From Excoecaria cochinchinensis (taxonomy: Eukaryota; Streptophyta; Magnoliopsida; Malpighiales; Euphorbiaceae): a stretch of DNA of 64,000 bases. Every line of letters starts with the position of its first letter. The first letter of the stretch is position 1. Location: the NCBI GenBank assembly GCA_947683425.1, contig CANTUQ010000004.1:7664001-7728000 (forward strand). The letters are read 5' to 3'. Under the pieces are notes generated by a model. That model ran no database searches. It was not told where the DNA came from and saw only the letters and a list, made by a program, of their open reading frames with translations. Shown here in pieces: positions 1 through 12,293 of this stretch. The position numbers were made by a program, and so were the translations under genes.

Positions 1-1107
1 AAATAAGGACTAAAGTGTAATTTGGTAAATTATAAAGGGTTAAAAGAGAGAAAGAAAAATATATGAGGGCAAAATGGTAATTAAAGTGTAACTAAGTGTA
101 TTTTGGTAATTAGGTGAAATTAAGGACATAAATGGAATTAGTGAAAAAGATAGGGACATAGATGTAATTATTGAAAAGATAATTAGGTTAAATTGTAATT
201 AAAGTGCAACTAAGGGTATTTTGGTAATTAGGTGAAATTAAGGACGTAAATGGAATTAGTGAAAAAGATGGGGACATAGATGTAATTATTGAAAAGATGA
301 GGACATAGATGTAATTAATGAGAAGATGAGGACATAATTGGAATTATTGAAAAAGATTATGGGTTAAATGTAATTAGTGAAATTGTAAGGTTAATTAAAG
401 AATTAAGGTATAAATAATGACTTAAGTAAATAAATAAATAAATATGTAAATTAATTAAAGAGTTTAAGTGTATAAATATAATGTATGAAAATTAAGTAAA
501 AATATGGAATTTAGAAAATAATTAATTATTTAGTGAAAATTTATGGATTAGTAACTACCACTGAGCATAATTAATACTCAACACGTATTTTTTTTTTATT
601 GCGTGTAGGCATGCCGTAGGTCGGAGCAAGCATACTTATGAAAATTTGGGAGCAGAGCAGTGAAGGAATCACAAGATAATTTATGTATGGTTTGTGGCAT
701 GTGTAAATAAGAAGTTGGTTTGCGTATTTGAATATGTATAAATATTTGGGTATTGGTATATCTCTATGATGAGTGAATATTTTAGACTGTTAATAATTTG
801 GGAAGTATGTGATATTATTATTGTGCCCATGTCGGGGCTGTGGTTGTTTGAAATTGCAGGATTGGGTAGGTAAAAGTACAAGCAGACATATTGCTTAATT
901 GTTGGCTAAATGAATAGTAACATTAGACAATTATAAGCTAAATTAGACAGTTATAAGTTAAATTAATAAGTTATAATTTGTTAAGTGAGATTAAAGATAA
1001 GTGTAGAAAAAAAAAACCCTACAGATCTATATAGTGTATGATAGTGTATGTTAGTGCAGTGCTATAACATCCGATATTCATATCACATACGGGTATAGGG
1101 TGTTACA
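1..1107 (+). repeat. Element A 5' LTR, 3' part
   Basis: The sequence matches the 3' LTR from about 55595 to 56590 with small differences and ends in GGGTGTTACA. It contains the two-hairpin module near 560-610, here decayed in the second stem compared with the 3' LTR copy. The LTR start lies before the window. Confidence 0.92.
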
Positions 1108-1114
1108 ATTATTT

Positions 1115-1127
1115 TTGTATCAGAGCG
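1115..1127 (+). other. Primer binding site of element A
   Basis: A sequence ending GTATCAGAGC lies eight bases after the 5' LTR. It resembles the plant initiator-Met tRNA primer site TGGTATCAGAGC with one change near its start. Confidence 0.75.
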
Positions 1128-1246
1128 CGGTTTAGATAATTCTAAGATCGGAGTGGGTTTGGTTTAAGTGTATATACATGCCAACTGAAAGGAGAATGAT
1201 GTGTTATGGTACTGATGTATGCTTGCTCCTTTGTCTATAATGTATA

Positions 1247-1919
1247 ATGGCGTCCGATCAAAGTTTCAACGTCGGTGACGGTGAGAGTGGGGCTACGGCT
1301 AGTGTTGGTCGAGCCGATGAGTCACAGCAGCGGGCTACTCCTTCAGCGGTTCCACCTCCTCCTCTGCCGGAGGCTGAATTGCTGAACACGATAGCGAATT
1401 TTATTCAGCATCGCATTCGAGTTGAACAGGCACAATAGCCACCAGTGCCAGTAAAGTTAGTACAACCTCCTGCTCTGCCTCAGAGGAAGCCAATATTGGA
1501 GCAGTTAAAGAAAATGGGAGCTGAGGATTTCTTGGTAGAGATCCAATTGCGCCAAAACAAGTGGAAGAATGGTTGTTTCGCATAAAGAGATTGTTTGAAA
1601 TTTTACATAACCCTCCAGAGGAGATGATCAAGGGGACTGTAGTTTTTCTCTAGGGTCTAGCTTATTTCTGGTGGGATTTAGTGAGAAAAAAATACTCCAC
1701 CTGATCAGTTGACTTCGGAGTATTTTCTAGCCGAGTTTGAGAAGAAATACATTGGAGTAGAGTATAAAGCTTTAATGCAAGATGCTTTCTGGAGATTGAG
1801 ACAGGGAAATAAAACAATGGCAGAATATGAAAGAGACTTCGAACGACTCAGTGCTTATTTGGATGATGCTCTGAGGACAAAAGACAGATGATATAGAGGT
1901 TTGAACGGGGTCTCCATAA
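1247..1919 (+). pseudogene. Element A gag, N-terminal part (broken)
   Basis: The first ATG after the primer site (1247) opens a reading frame starting MASDQSF, with a Pro-rich segment, that hits a stop after 63 codons (CAA-TAG, likely from a Gln codon). Reading on with one frameshift near 1545 and another stop near 1652 gives a capsid-type core: an EDFLGRDP-like start, a YFWWDLV motif and a FEKKYIG...RQGNKTMAEYERDF stretch that is typical of plant Ty3/Gypsy gag. Element O's gag has matching AYDWWELV and FEQKYI motifs. The frame is cut at 1919 by insertion of element B and continues at 48146. Confidence 0.85.
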
Positions 1920-1924
1920 CCGTA

Positions 1925-3212
1925 TGTTACATGTATTTCTAAACGCTAATCCACAAGTATACGATTTACGAATTATAGTACCTAAAATATCGTTCCCACG
2001 AGGAAGGTAGATTAATATTAACACTATTACTACTTGATTTTAATCTTGTTCACAATGTTCAATAATTTGAAGATTAATTTAAACTACTACTGGAATGCAA
2101 AGTAATTAAATCTAATTAATGATGATCAAAGAAGACAATATAGATTATGAATATGAATTAACAATCAATAGAACTTGAACTAATTATTCTTGAGTGTTAG
2201 TGTATCCTTGTCATGCAAGTCAAGTTGGATTATACATTCAAATATTAGGATAATTTAACAACTTAGATCAATCATCTAACATTATGATCTCTTAAATAGT
2301 GCTTTGATAATTAATTTCTATTAGTTTTAAATGAGAATCTATCTCTCAACTAAATTCTCACTTATAATGATCATGCATTCAAATACTAATAGGAATTTTA
2401 GAAGCAAGAATACTAGATTGATATGAATAATAAAACATAATATAAATATTTAAGTTCATAAATACATCATTTTATAATTACAAAGAAGTAAAGGATTAGA
2501 AATAGAAATAAGAAATCTCTCAACCCTTTCCCTTTCACCAAGTGTGTTCTTCCTCTTTGCAATTGTCTTCTCTTCAAAACATAAAAACTAAATTTTGAAC
2601 TTTAACTACAGAAATTGTTCTTCTCGAACTTATAGAAAAACTAAGTTAAAATTCCATCCTCTTTAATTTATAACTAGAATTAATATATATAATGTTCCAA
2701 AGTTCATATCCCTTGAAATGCCTCTTCAAAGGGTCGCAAAACTTGGTGGGAAGACATGACTTTTCAAATGGTTTTTCAAAGATAACTACCCCAATGGATC
2801 CTTCTGTGATGCCCCCGATGCCTATCATGCCCGTGATGCCTGTCGAGCTTGCGATAGAAGGCGGACCTCTCTTGGTTGACTTTTTCAGCTGTGTTGACCG
2901 CTTTTCTCTTGCCCGCGTCTCGTTGCGCTCGCGACGTCCCTCTCACTCGTGACAGTACGCGGCCTTCCTTGCTTTCTCATCCTTCTTTTCTTCTCTTCCT
3001 TTATCATAGGTGCCTTCTGTCGCACTCGCGATAGAAGCATTCTTTCCTTGGTCAATTCTACTCCTTTCTCCACACTTTCTCCCTTTTCTCCTACATTCAC
3101 AAACCTTAACACAAAACATAAAACACACCTAATTCTAACACAATTAACCATAAGTAAACATAATTTTAACCACAAAACATAAGCTAAATATGAGCTATTT
3201 AGGCTCATATCA
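1925..3212 (-). repeat. Element B 3' LTR
   Basis: It starts TGTTACATG and ends CATATCA on the plus strand, next to TSD CCGTA on the left. It aligns along its length with the 5' LTR at 46775-48140. The right copy has about 80 bp near 47080-47170 that is missing here. It carries decayed GC-rich palindromes near 2845 and 3020. Confidence 0.92.
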
Positions 3213-3247
3213 AGCCCCCATACTTAAACACTTGCTTGTCCTCAAGC
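3213..3247 (-). other. Element B polypurine tract region
   Basis: On the minus strand the sequence reads TTGAGGACAAGCAAGTG, then TATGGGGGCT directly before the 3' LTR. This is the usual plant Athila/Tat polypurine tract context for plus-strand priming. Confidence 0.8.
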
Positions 3248-3283
3248 AAAACTCAACAAGCAAACAACAACACACTTAACACA
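3248..3283. other. Element B internal sequence before solo LTR D
   Basis: A short noncoding stretch of element B that ends in the target site ACACA used by D. Confidence 0.6.
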
Positions 3284-4136
3284 TGTAACGTCCCAAATTA
3301 GGGCCTAGTTGGATTTGAGTAATTAAGTGGGTAATTAAGGGTATTTCAGTAATTATGCAAGTTAAATTGGAATTAAGTGAGGATTTAATTGAAAGTGAAT
3401 TAAAGTTTAATAAAGGGAATAAATTGTTTAGTGTGGGGAAGGTAATTGTTAAGGACTAAAGAGGGATTAATTAAGGAAAGCATAGTATTATAAATGAATT
3501 AAAGGAAGATTTGACATTTTCGACCAAGGGGAGAGTAACATGTGGACTTGGTAGGTGAGGAGCATTAATTATGGAAAGAGTGAAAAGGAAAAGAAGAGAG
3601 AGAGAAGGGCAGTTTGCCTTGCCCGTTCCTGCCCTCTTCCCTTCCCGTTCTCTCATTTTCTTTCCTCTTCTCCCGTTTCTTGCCTCCTCTTTTTCTTTTG
3701 TTTGGGTGTTGTGCATTTGAGTTTATTTGGTTGAGCTTTGGGGCTGTTTTTGAAGAGGCAAGTGGTTAGTTGTATCCAATCTTTTTATTCATCTTCTTCA
3801 TTTGGTTTTGATTTTGGGTATTTGATGTTGGATTAAGAGAATTTCTGGGTTTATTTGTGCAAGAATCTAAAGAGAGAAGGAAGAGTAAAGGCAAAGAGAA
3901 AGTGGGTTCTTGAAGAAGTTGTTACAGCTGCACTTTTTGAGGTTGGGAGTTGTCTTGCTTATTTCTTCTCGGATCATAGTTTGATTGTTAATTTCTGAGA
4001 TTTTTAAGTGTGATGCATGTGTATAAGCACGTGTTTGTTTGAGTAGTGAAGATGGTATGAAATGCTAGTGTTTTGATTGGTTATATGTGAGTTTTGAAGT
4101 GAAATTGCATGAGTTAGTGTAAATTCTAGGTTTCAT

Positions 4137-7100
4137 TATAACACCCCAACAAAGATGCCACGTGACTTCCCTGATCGGAGAGCCACGCAACATCCCGATC
4201 GGAATCCCACGCTCGGAAAAACATATAAGATACATAAAACAGCAGAAATAAAATTTGAAAGCAAAAACGATCAATTCATTCATAAACATAATAATGTCAT
4301 TATAAACCGATCGGATGTGCAAAAATAATTACATCTTCCCAAAAATACGGAGCGGAAACAGAACAAAAGAATATTACAATTGAGAGTTCACAACTACAAA
4401 AGAATCATATTACAAAAAGCTAAGTCCTAACATCAAACTCTATGTATTGTTTTGTAACACCCCCATACCCCGGTAAGGAATATCGGGGCGCCACGCGGGC
4501 ACATACGCATACACATACATATACATACACTAGCGGAAGCGGTAACAATAATTAATAAACAATTAGAAATAAGTTGGGCCTAGACAAAATTACTTTTATT
4601 ATACATGTAAACTTTACATTTTACCAAAAGCTTTATACTTATACATGTTCACTTTTTTTTTTCATATACATATACTTTTAACGATTACATAGAAGAACTA
4701 TACTCTTTATTACATAATGATGTTACTCAAAACATCACCAACTCTACTTCTAATTTATACAAAAAGATATAGCAAAACTTCCTAGTGGCCCTTGACCTGC
4801 AGATGCACATTCTCTGATTCAAACCTGTAACCTACACGGAAACAAACATCCGTGCTAAGCGATAACGCTTAGTGGGGATGAAAACAATGCAAGGGACTTC
4901 TTTCGAAGTCTCAAAATAAATTATATATACACCACATATATTAGTCAAAGCACACATGCATATATTTTCACACTCATGTAAATCATGTATTCCAATTCAT
5001 ATAAACATATACTTGTATACACAACTATCACGTTTCATTATTCTCATGTACTTTAACTTTTATTCGTAACACTACATACAATCATTTCATGTTCACTATA
5101 CACTAGCAATAACAATAAGCCTGAATTCCTTTCATGGTGGATACGGGTAACTCTAGATACCGCTTACGGTATCTTACATGTGGAGAATTAACTCAAACTC
5201 TATGGAATACTAAAGGTATTCCGAACTCTGGGCACAATTAAGGCCAACTCTAGCAGCTGCACTCTAGCCCTTTATAAGCATGCTTATCTATCCACTATAA
5301 CGGTAATTAGGCTCAATAACAACTCAATTATACGCTACTCTAATGCCAAAGCATAGATTATAACTCAAGTGCACTCATCAACTTCATAGGCATTTAATTC
5401 ATATACAATCTTTATTAATCATATTCAATAATTAAAAGCATGTAACATTCAAATTTCATTACATATACCTCATGCAAAGCAAGACAAAAGGAAACACTCT
5501 TCAAAGCAAGTAGAACAAGACGAGAAGGGATTCTCTGTCGCGATCGCGACAAGAGGTCGCGCTCGCGACAGAAGACAGATTGCATAAGGGTTCTATACTC
5601 TATACTAAATGCATTATGTAACAATTCATATCACATGGCATAACATGGTCAACGCTAACTCTTATGCTGTACATAGATAACTAATCCTATAATCATTTGA
5701 TAACCCTAAACATGTAGGGTATAAATCACGGAAACATTCCGGGATAATACGGGTTCATTCCGGGGAGTAAAACATCAAGAAAATATACAATTTAGTTAAG
5801 GGGAAAGGCGAGGGGTTGACCCATGCCAACTAGGAGCTCAAAATGAAGGAGAAAAAGCTTAAAATGAGTTGTTCTGTCGCGAGGTTGCGACATGTGTCGC
5901 GCTCGCGACAGAAGACTCGCCTTTGGTGCTTCACGGCACCACTTTTTACCCTAAACTTGAATCGCACAAACCACCATCTAGACCACATTTTTAGGCAAAA
6001 TGGTCTTCATAACAATTGTTCCCTAGGATGTTATCTTTGAAATGGGACACTTAGGAGGTCAATTTAGCATCTACAACTTAAGATATGACTTAAATAACCT
6101 CTACTATTCCAGTGAACCCGCCAGAACAGGGCCACCTACGTTTTAACTACTTTTTGGGATACGTATATCCAGAATTAGCTCAAGCATCCTCTTAGGAATT
6201 TTTAGCTACAAATCTTAGGTTTCAGATGAAATTTGAATCAACTCAATTGAAGCTTTGTAACTCGACTTATGTAAAATTCAATACACAGAGGTCTGATGAC
6301 ATTCTGAACAGAATTCACCCACAAACACACTTTACACATAAAAGTATTATGTAGACCATTTAACACACATATAATCACAACATATCCATATACATACACG
6401 ATAAAACCCTACAAGCAATCAAAATGAACAATAAATATCGCACGCGATCCCAACCTCTAGGACGTTGAACCGCGCTCTCTACTCGGCTCCGACCTTCTCT
6501 TTGCCTTTATTGGGCCTCTTGTCCACAGCTTTCATACATAAACCATTCAAAATAACAAAGTTACTCTTCTCTCTTACTTTAAATCAAAAACAGAAATAAG
6601 ATAAAAGAAGAAGACCAATACTAACTAAATAGCATTGCTTACCTTCTTAGGAGACCTAATCAAGCTCTACTAACCCCTCTCAAAGCTAATCCAAATAAAT
6701 CACTCAAAACATGTAAAGAAGAAGAAGAAGGAACGAAAGAAAGAGCAGAATAATGGAAAAGAAAGAAACTCACGTGAAAGGAGAAGAAAGAAATAGCTAA
6801 GTCCAAGTCAATCCCACAATTAACTATGGTAATAAATGCCATCTACCACTTAAATGCATATTTATCTTCTTATTCCTTTTTAATTAATCCTAATCTCCTT
6901 TAACTTAATAAAATACTAATTAAGCTCTTGCCACATGTCACCTCCCTACACCGCCATGTGTCGCTCTCCTACAAAGTTACAAATTAAAAAGGCCAATTTA
7001 AATGCCCTATCACCGGAGTGGTTCTATCGCGCCCGCGACGCTTGTCGCGCTCGCGACAGGACTCACACACACAACACTAACCTTTCTTGAACAAAAATTC

Positions 7101-8972
7101 TGTCATTCTTCTAGGGCTATTTCGGGGTGTTACATGTTTTGACTTGCGGCGACTCTCCCAACAGCTAATCACCTTCTGCAACTGCACGGATGGAACGCCG
7201 TGCTAAGCGATAAAGCTTAGTGGGGAAAAAACAACAATACTATGGACGGCCATTCACAACGGCCGCAAAAACAGAACACATACAATATGGCAGATGCTGA
7301 TACTCATATATGCACATATACATATATGTATCCAAACCATAACCTGAGCTCATTTGTTCATTGAAGTTCACATAGATTCATAAGCGCATATTCACATCCG
7401 TTCGGAATCCACATTCGCATCAGCATAACAAAACATAACACAACACCTACTGACTCACAATAGTGGATAAAGAGCAAACGCATAGGGGAACGCATAGGTG
7501 TACCCATGGGTACAATTCAAAAAGCAACTTCTTAAATTTTCGCATTGAAAACACTTTTGCATAGGGGATCTTAAATAAGATCCAAACGTATAGAGGATCG
7601 TGAGGACCTAAACGGGAACCTGATCAGGGTTCAAATGCATAGGGGGCTGCAGCTTCAGAACTCTATTAGGCGTGCCTAACTATCCACTAGATTGATTCTC
7701 GCAGGTCATGCATAATTCATTTCACATTCCATCTCATAGCATAATTTATCAGGGAGAAGTCATCATATCATACATATAAAAATAGGCTTACATTTCATGC
7801 AGTAGTAGTAACCCATGCAGAACGGATAGGAAATTCATTTTAGAAGGACAGGGCAGACTGAAGATCACTATCACGATCACAACAAGAGTCGTGCTCACAG
7901 CAGTGTCCAGAAGGCCAAGCGCAAAGATAAATACTCAAGTCTCTGTCGTGCTCCCAATCAGCTACTCACTTGGGGCTTTTCGCTTAGAAATGCCCAGCTG
8001 CCATTCGGGCACGCAACAGAGTGCTTGTTATACTACCGATCAGCAGATAGCAGCTCATATAGAATTGCTTATCTATCGTTCAGTAGCAAAGCACTCGGTC
8101 AGGGCCTAGAATCACCAATCCCCTTTATGCTCGTGCCGATCAGCACACTCATAGCAGAGTTACGTTCCAAGTTTGCAGAAATTCTGCAGAACACTTTGAA
8201 ACCCAGAATCATGCCCAGAATCCAACCAAAACCAGCTTACCTCAGAGCGAGCATTCTCATTGCAACAAGCATCACAACATAACTTTAGTTCACCAAAACT
8301 CTAAATATTACTCACATAAACCTCATTAACAACTGATTCTCAAAAATCAACCAAAGACGAACAAAATAAAGAGAAATGCATCCGAAACACATAAATTCCC
8401 AAACCTGCAAAAATCCTAAGCTCTTAGTTGCGATCTCCACTCCCGCTAGCCTTCTCTTTCCCTTTAGGATCACAAGGAGGCTCTTTTAAACCAGGAAACC
8501 CAAAAATCACACAAATACAAACCTTATATCAAAAGCACATCAAACAAGATCAAGAGAGAAGAAGAAGAAGAAGAAGAAGAAGAAAGATCCCAACAGATCT
8601 TACCGAAACAACTCATGAGCTGATCAATTTCCACCAAAAGCTCGACATGAGGAAGAGATCACAAGATAGAGCAAGGAGAAGAAGAAAATGAAGGAGAAGG
8701 AGGCGGCGGTGAAGAAAAGAGAACAGAAGAGTTAGGAAAAAATGTTGCTCTTCTTTTCCCTTCCCTTGCCTTATATACCCCTTTCCAACCCTTGCCACTT
8801 ATCCTCTTGTGATTTGGTGGAACTTGACCACTCACAACCTCCACACATAATACTATCACCTAAGCCCACAACTCATGCAATATGGCCCAAACTAAGACAT
8901 TACATACCAGAACACTTCCAAACACACAAACAAGCATGGCTCAAACTACCAGGGGAAAAGCGGGGTGTGACA
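4137..8972 (-). repeat. Solo LTR K nested in D, containing L
   Basis: It starts TATAACACCCC (TG changed to TA) and ends GGGGTGTGACA, with TSD TTCAT at 4132-4136 and 8973-8977. The hairpin module at 7187-7221 shows minus orientation. Without L it is about 2.15 kb. Its module and hairpin-array layout is closest to G. It includes a (GAA)n run near 8560-8585. Confidence 0.92.
4453..7134 (-). repeat. Solo LTR L nested in K
   Basis: It starts TGTAACACCCCC and ends GGGGTGTTACA, with TSD TGTTT at 4448-4452 and 7135-7139; it is 2682 bp. It carries the two-hairpin module (4833-4877), a tandem hairpin domain (5114-5312) and three clusters of the TCGCG..CGCGA palindrome (5535-5577, 5875-5915, 7022-7062). 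Confidence 0.94.
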
Positions 8973-9018
8973 TTCATGTTCTTGTGATTTATTTATTTTT
9001 TAGAGTTAATTATTGTTA

Positions 9019-12000
9019 ATAATTAATGTAAGTAGTGTATGATTTGATCCTTAGCATGTTTGAATGCATTTGTGTGATGGATTGTAGCGTTATTGCATGA
9101 ATGAGTGGTTTTGAAATTGTTGGGTTTGGAGTGAAGTGCTGAGTGCTGAGTTTCTGGGCAATTCTCGGCTTTGTTGCGAGCACAACTCTTGTCGTGAGCG
9201 CGACTGTGGTCGGGATGACCAAGGGCGAGCTGAGGAGCCCTCTATCGTGAGTGCGACCCTATCGCGAGCGCAATAGAGAGCTTGGTAAGCTGAGCTTTAG
9301 TTAGGCCGAGACCCATCGCGAGCGTGCCTCCGAGCGCGAATGCGAAGAGGGGGTGTCGCGAGCGTGACGTCCGTCGTGTGCACGATAGAGCTCGGTAAGC
9401 CGAGTGTCTGCCGGCCTGTGCTTCGTCGCGAGTGCGCCTTTGCTCCAGTGTGCGATGGGGTACCCCGCCCTATATCGCGAGCGCGATAGAGGCTCCTTCT
9501 GCCTATCTATCGTGAGTGTTCAGCGTGTCGCCTGCATGATGAGGGGCGAGCTATGCCTTTGTCGTGAGCACAACGGGTTATCGCAAGTGCTACCCTCCCC
9601 TGTGCATCAAAAAGTCTTATTTTATTTTGTTCTGCATGGTTTCTCACTTATGCTTTACTTGTGATTACTGTTATCTTGAATTAATGTCTGAACCTTGACA
9701 TGCTTTTTATGTTATCTAATTATGATTAGTGATTAAATTATTTGGTTTTGTACAGCATAAGTGATTGTGCTTAGTGTGAGTGTGTAAGCTTGAATGGTCA
9801 TAGTAGTGGATAGATAAGCATACTTATAAAGGGCTAGTGATTAGTGTTTGACCCCGTTTAGGTCTTGCATTTGATACCCTCGGGTATCCCTTGTTTTCCA
9901 AATAAAATGTTTGAGAATTTCGGTCTCCAGTGTTTGATACTGTTCGCAGTATTTAGTGTACCCATATCCACTACCAGTGTAAATTTAGGCTAACATTTCT
10001 GAGTTGATTGGCTTAGTGCATGCTGATATTAGTAGTGATATTTGACCTTGCATGAGATGTATCTGGCTTATCCAATGTTTTTGATTAGCGATGTTTATGA
10101 TTTATATCCACCTATTTTGTAGTTATGCTCGAATTATTGCTTGCAAGTAAATGTCAGTGCTGTGATTGGATTTTCATCTTTTGTAATTGTTTTGCTTGTG
10201 ACTTCGAAAGAAGTCTTCTATTTGCGTTTCGTCCCCACTAAGCGTTATCGCTTAGCACGGGTGCTTAGTGTAGGTGGTAGGTTTAGTTTCGATTCGCATC
10301 GCGCATCTGCAGGTCGGCCACTAGGATTTAGAATTGTCTATTTTTTTGGATTTCAGCTCCTGTATTTTTCTATATGTAATTATGTATCTTTATTTTTGTA
10401 TACCGGTATATGTAAATGTTTTAAAGATCACTTGTAATTTTTGTAAGTAATGCATATTTTTTTATGTTATATATATATATTTATTTTGTTATTCTGATTA
10501 TGATGTGCGTATTGTTATGATTTATTTATTTTTGCTTTAGTGCTTCCGCTTTCGCATGTGTTTTGTGGGTTTGAAGTGCGTGGCGTCCCGCTATCCTTCC
10601 AACGGGATGCGCATCATAATTAATGTAAGTAGTGTATGATTTAATCCTTAGCATGTTTGAATGCATTTGTGTGATGGATTGTAGCATTATTGCATGAATG
10701 AGTGGTTTTGAAATTGTTGGGTTTGGAGTGAAGTGCATAGTGCTGAGTTTCTGGGCAATTCTCGACTCTGTTGCGAGCACGACTCTTATCGTGAGCGCGA
10801 CTGTGGTCGGGATGACCAAGGGCGAGCTGAGGAGCCCTCTGTCATGAGCGCGACCCTATTGCGAGCTCAATAGAGAGCTTGGTAAGCTGAGCTTTTGTTA
10901 GGCCAAGACCCATCGCGAGCGTGCCTCCGAGCGCGAACGCGAAGAGGGGGTGTCGCGAGCGCGACCTTCGTGGCGCGCACGATAGAGCTCGGTAAGCCGA
11001 GTGTCTGCTGGGCTGTGCTTCGTCGTGAGTGCGCCTTTGTGCCAGTGCTCGATGGGGGTACCCCGCCCTCTAATTCAAGCTTGATAGAGGCTCCTTCTGC
11101 CTGTCTATCGTGAGTGTTCAGTATGTCGCATGCGTGACGAGGGGCGAGCTATGCCTCTGTCGTGAGCGCGATGGGTTATCGCAAGCGCGACCCTCCCTTG
11201 TGCATCAAAAAGTCTTATTTTATTTTGTTTTGCATGGTTTCTCACTTATGCTTTACTTGTGATTACTGTTATCTTGAATTAATATCTGAACCTTGACATG
11301 CTTTTTGTGTTATCTAATTATGATTAGTGATTAAATTATTTGGTTCTGTACAGCATAAGTGATTGTGCTTAGTGTGAGCGAGTAAGCCTGAATGGTCATA
11401 ATAGTGGATAGATAAGCATGCTTATAAAGGGCTAGTGATTAGTGTTTGACTCCGTTTAGGTCTTGCGTTTGATACCCTCGGGTATCCCCTGTTTTCCAAA
11501 TAAAATGTTTTGAGACTTCAGTCTCCAGTGTTTGATATTGTTCGCAGTATCTAGTGTACCCATATCCACTACCAGTGTAAATTTAGGCTAACGTTTTTGA
11601 GTTGATTGGCTTAGTGCATGGTGATATTAGTAGTGATATTTGACCTTGCATGAGATGTATCTAGCTTATCCAATGTTTTTGATTAGCGATGTTTATGATT
11701 TATATCCACCTATTTTGTAGTTATGCTTGACTTATTGCTTGCAAGTAATATGTCGGTGCTATGATTGGATTTTCATCTTTTGTAATTGTTTTGCTTGTGA
11801 CTTTGATAGAAGTCTTCTATTTGCGTTTCCTCCCCACTAAGCGTTATCGCTTAGTATAGGTGCTTTTCTAGTGTAGGTGGCAGGTTCAGTTTCGATTTGC
11901 ATCGTGCATCTGCAGGTCGGCCACTAGGATTTAGAATTGTCTATTTTTTTGGATTTCAGCTCCTGTATTTTTCTATATTTAATTATGTATCTTTATTTTT

Positions 12001-12069
12001 GTATACCGGTATATGTAAATGTTTTAAAGATCGTTTGTAATTTTTTTAAGTAATGCATATTTTTTTATG

Positions 12070-12152
<83 letters not shown>

Positions 12153-12270
12153 GTTATTTTGATTATGATGTGCGTATTGTTATGATTTATTTATTTCTGC
12201 TTTAGTGCTTCCGCTTTCGCATGTGTTTTGTGGGTTTTGAGTGCGTGGCGTCCCAGTATCCTTCCAACGG
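9019..12270 (+). repeat. Direct tandem duplication inside LTR D (about 1.6 kb, two copies)
   Basis: Copy 1 runs from about 9019 to 10604 and copy 2 from about 10616 to 12270. Both start AATTAATGTAAGTAG and run to the CCTTCCAACGGG that lies just inside the LTR end. Only copy 2 keeps the terminal GGTGTTACA. The copies are very similar; copy 2 has a much longer TA tract. A short ATGCGCATCAT sequence marks the joint. Confidence 0.9.
12071..12149. repeat. (TA)n microsatellite
   Basis: About 79 bases of TA dinucleotide in the second copy of the LTR D duplication. The first copy has only about ten bases at the same place (near 10470-10481). Confidence 0.97.
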
Positions 12271-12293
12271 GGGTATCGCGGTGTTACAACACA

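Larger units (their letters stand above)
3284..12288 (+). repeat. Solo LTR D with internal tandem duplication, containing K and L
   Basis: It begins TGTAACGTCCC and ends GGTGTTACA, with TSD ACACA at 3279-3283 and 12289-12293. Orientation follows the hairpin module, which reads ..CACTAAGCG..CGCTTAGCACGGG.. on the plus strand at 10239 and 11837. Its own sequence is 3284-4136 and 8973-12288; the rest is nested element K. The 3' half is present twice (9019-10604 and 10616-12270). No internal coding region exists, so this is a solo LTR formed by recombination. Confidence 0.93.

Noticed and set aside
8428..8691. 87-codon frame with an Arg run
   Set aside because: The Arg run is a (GAA/AGA)n microsatellite within LTR K.
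9157..9590. Regular GC-rich repeats that might be a CRISPR array or satellite
   Set aside because: Units are palindromic, unevenly spaced and decayed, with no fixed spacers; this is a plant nuclear sequence.
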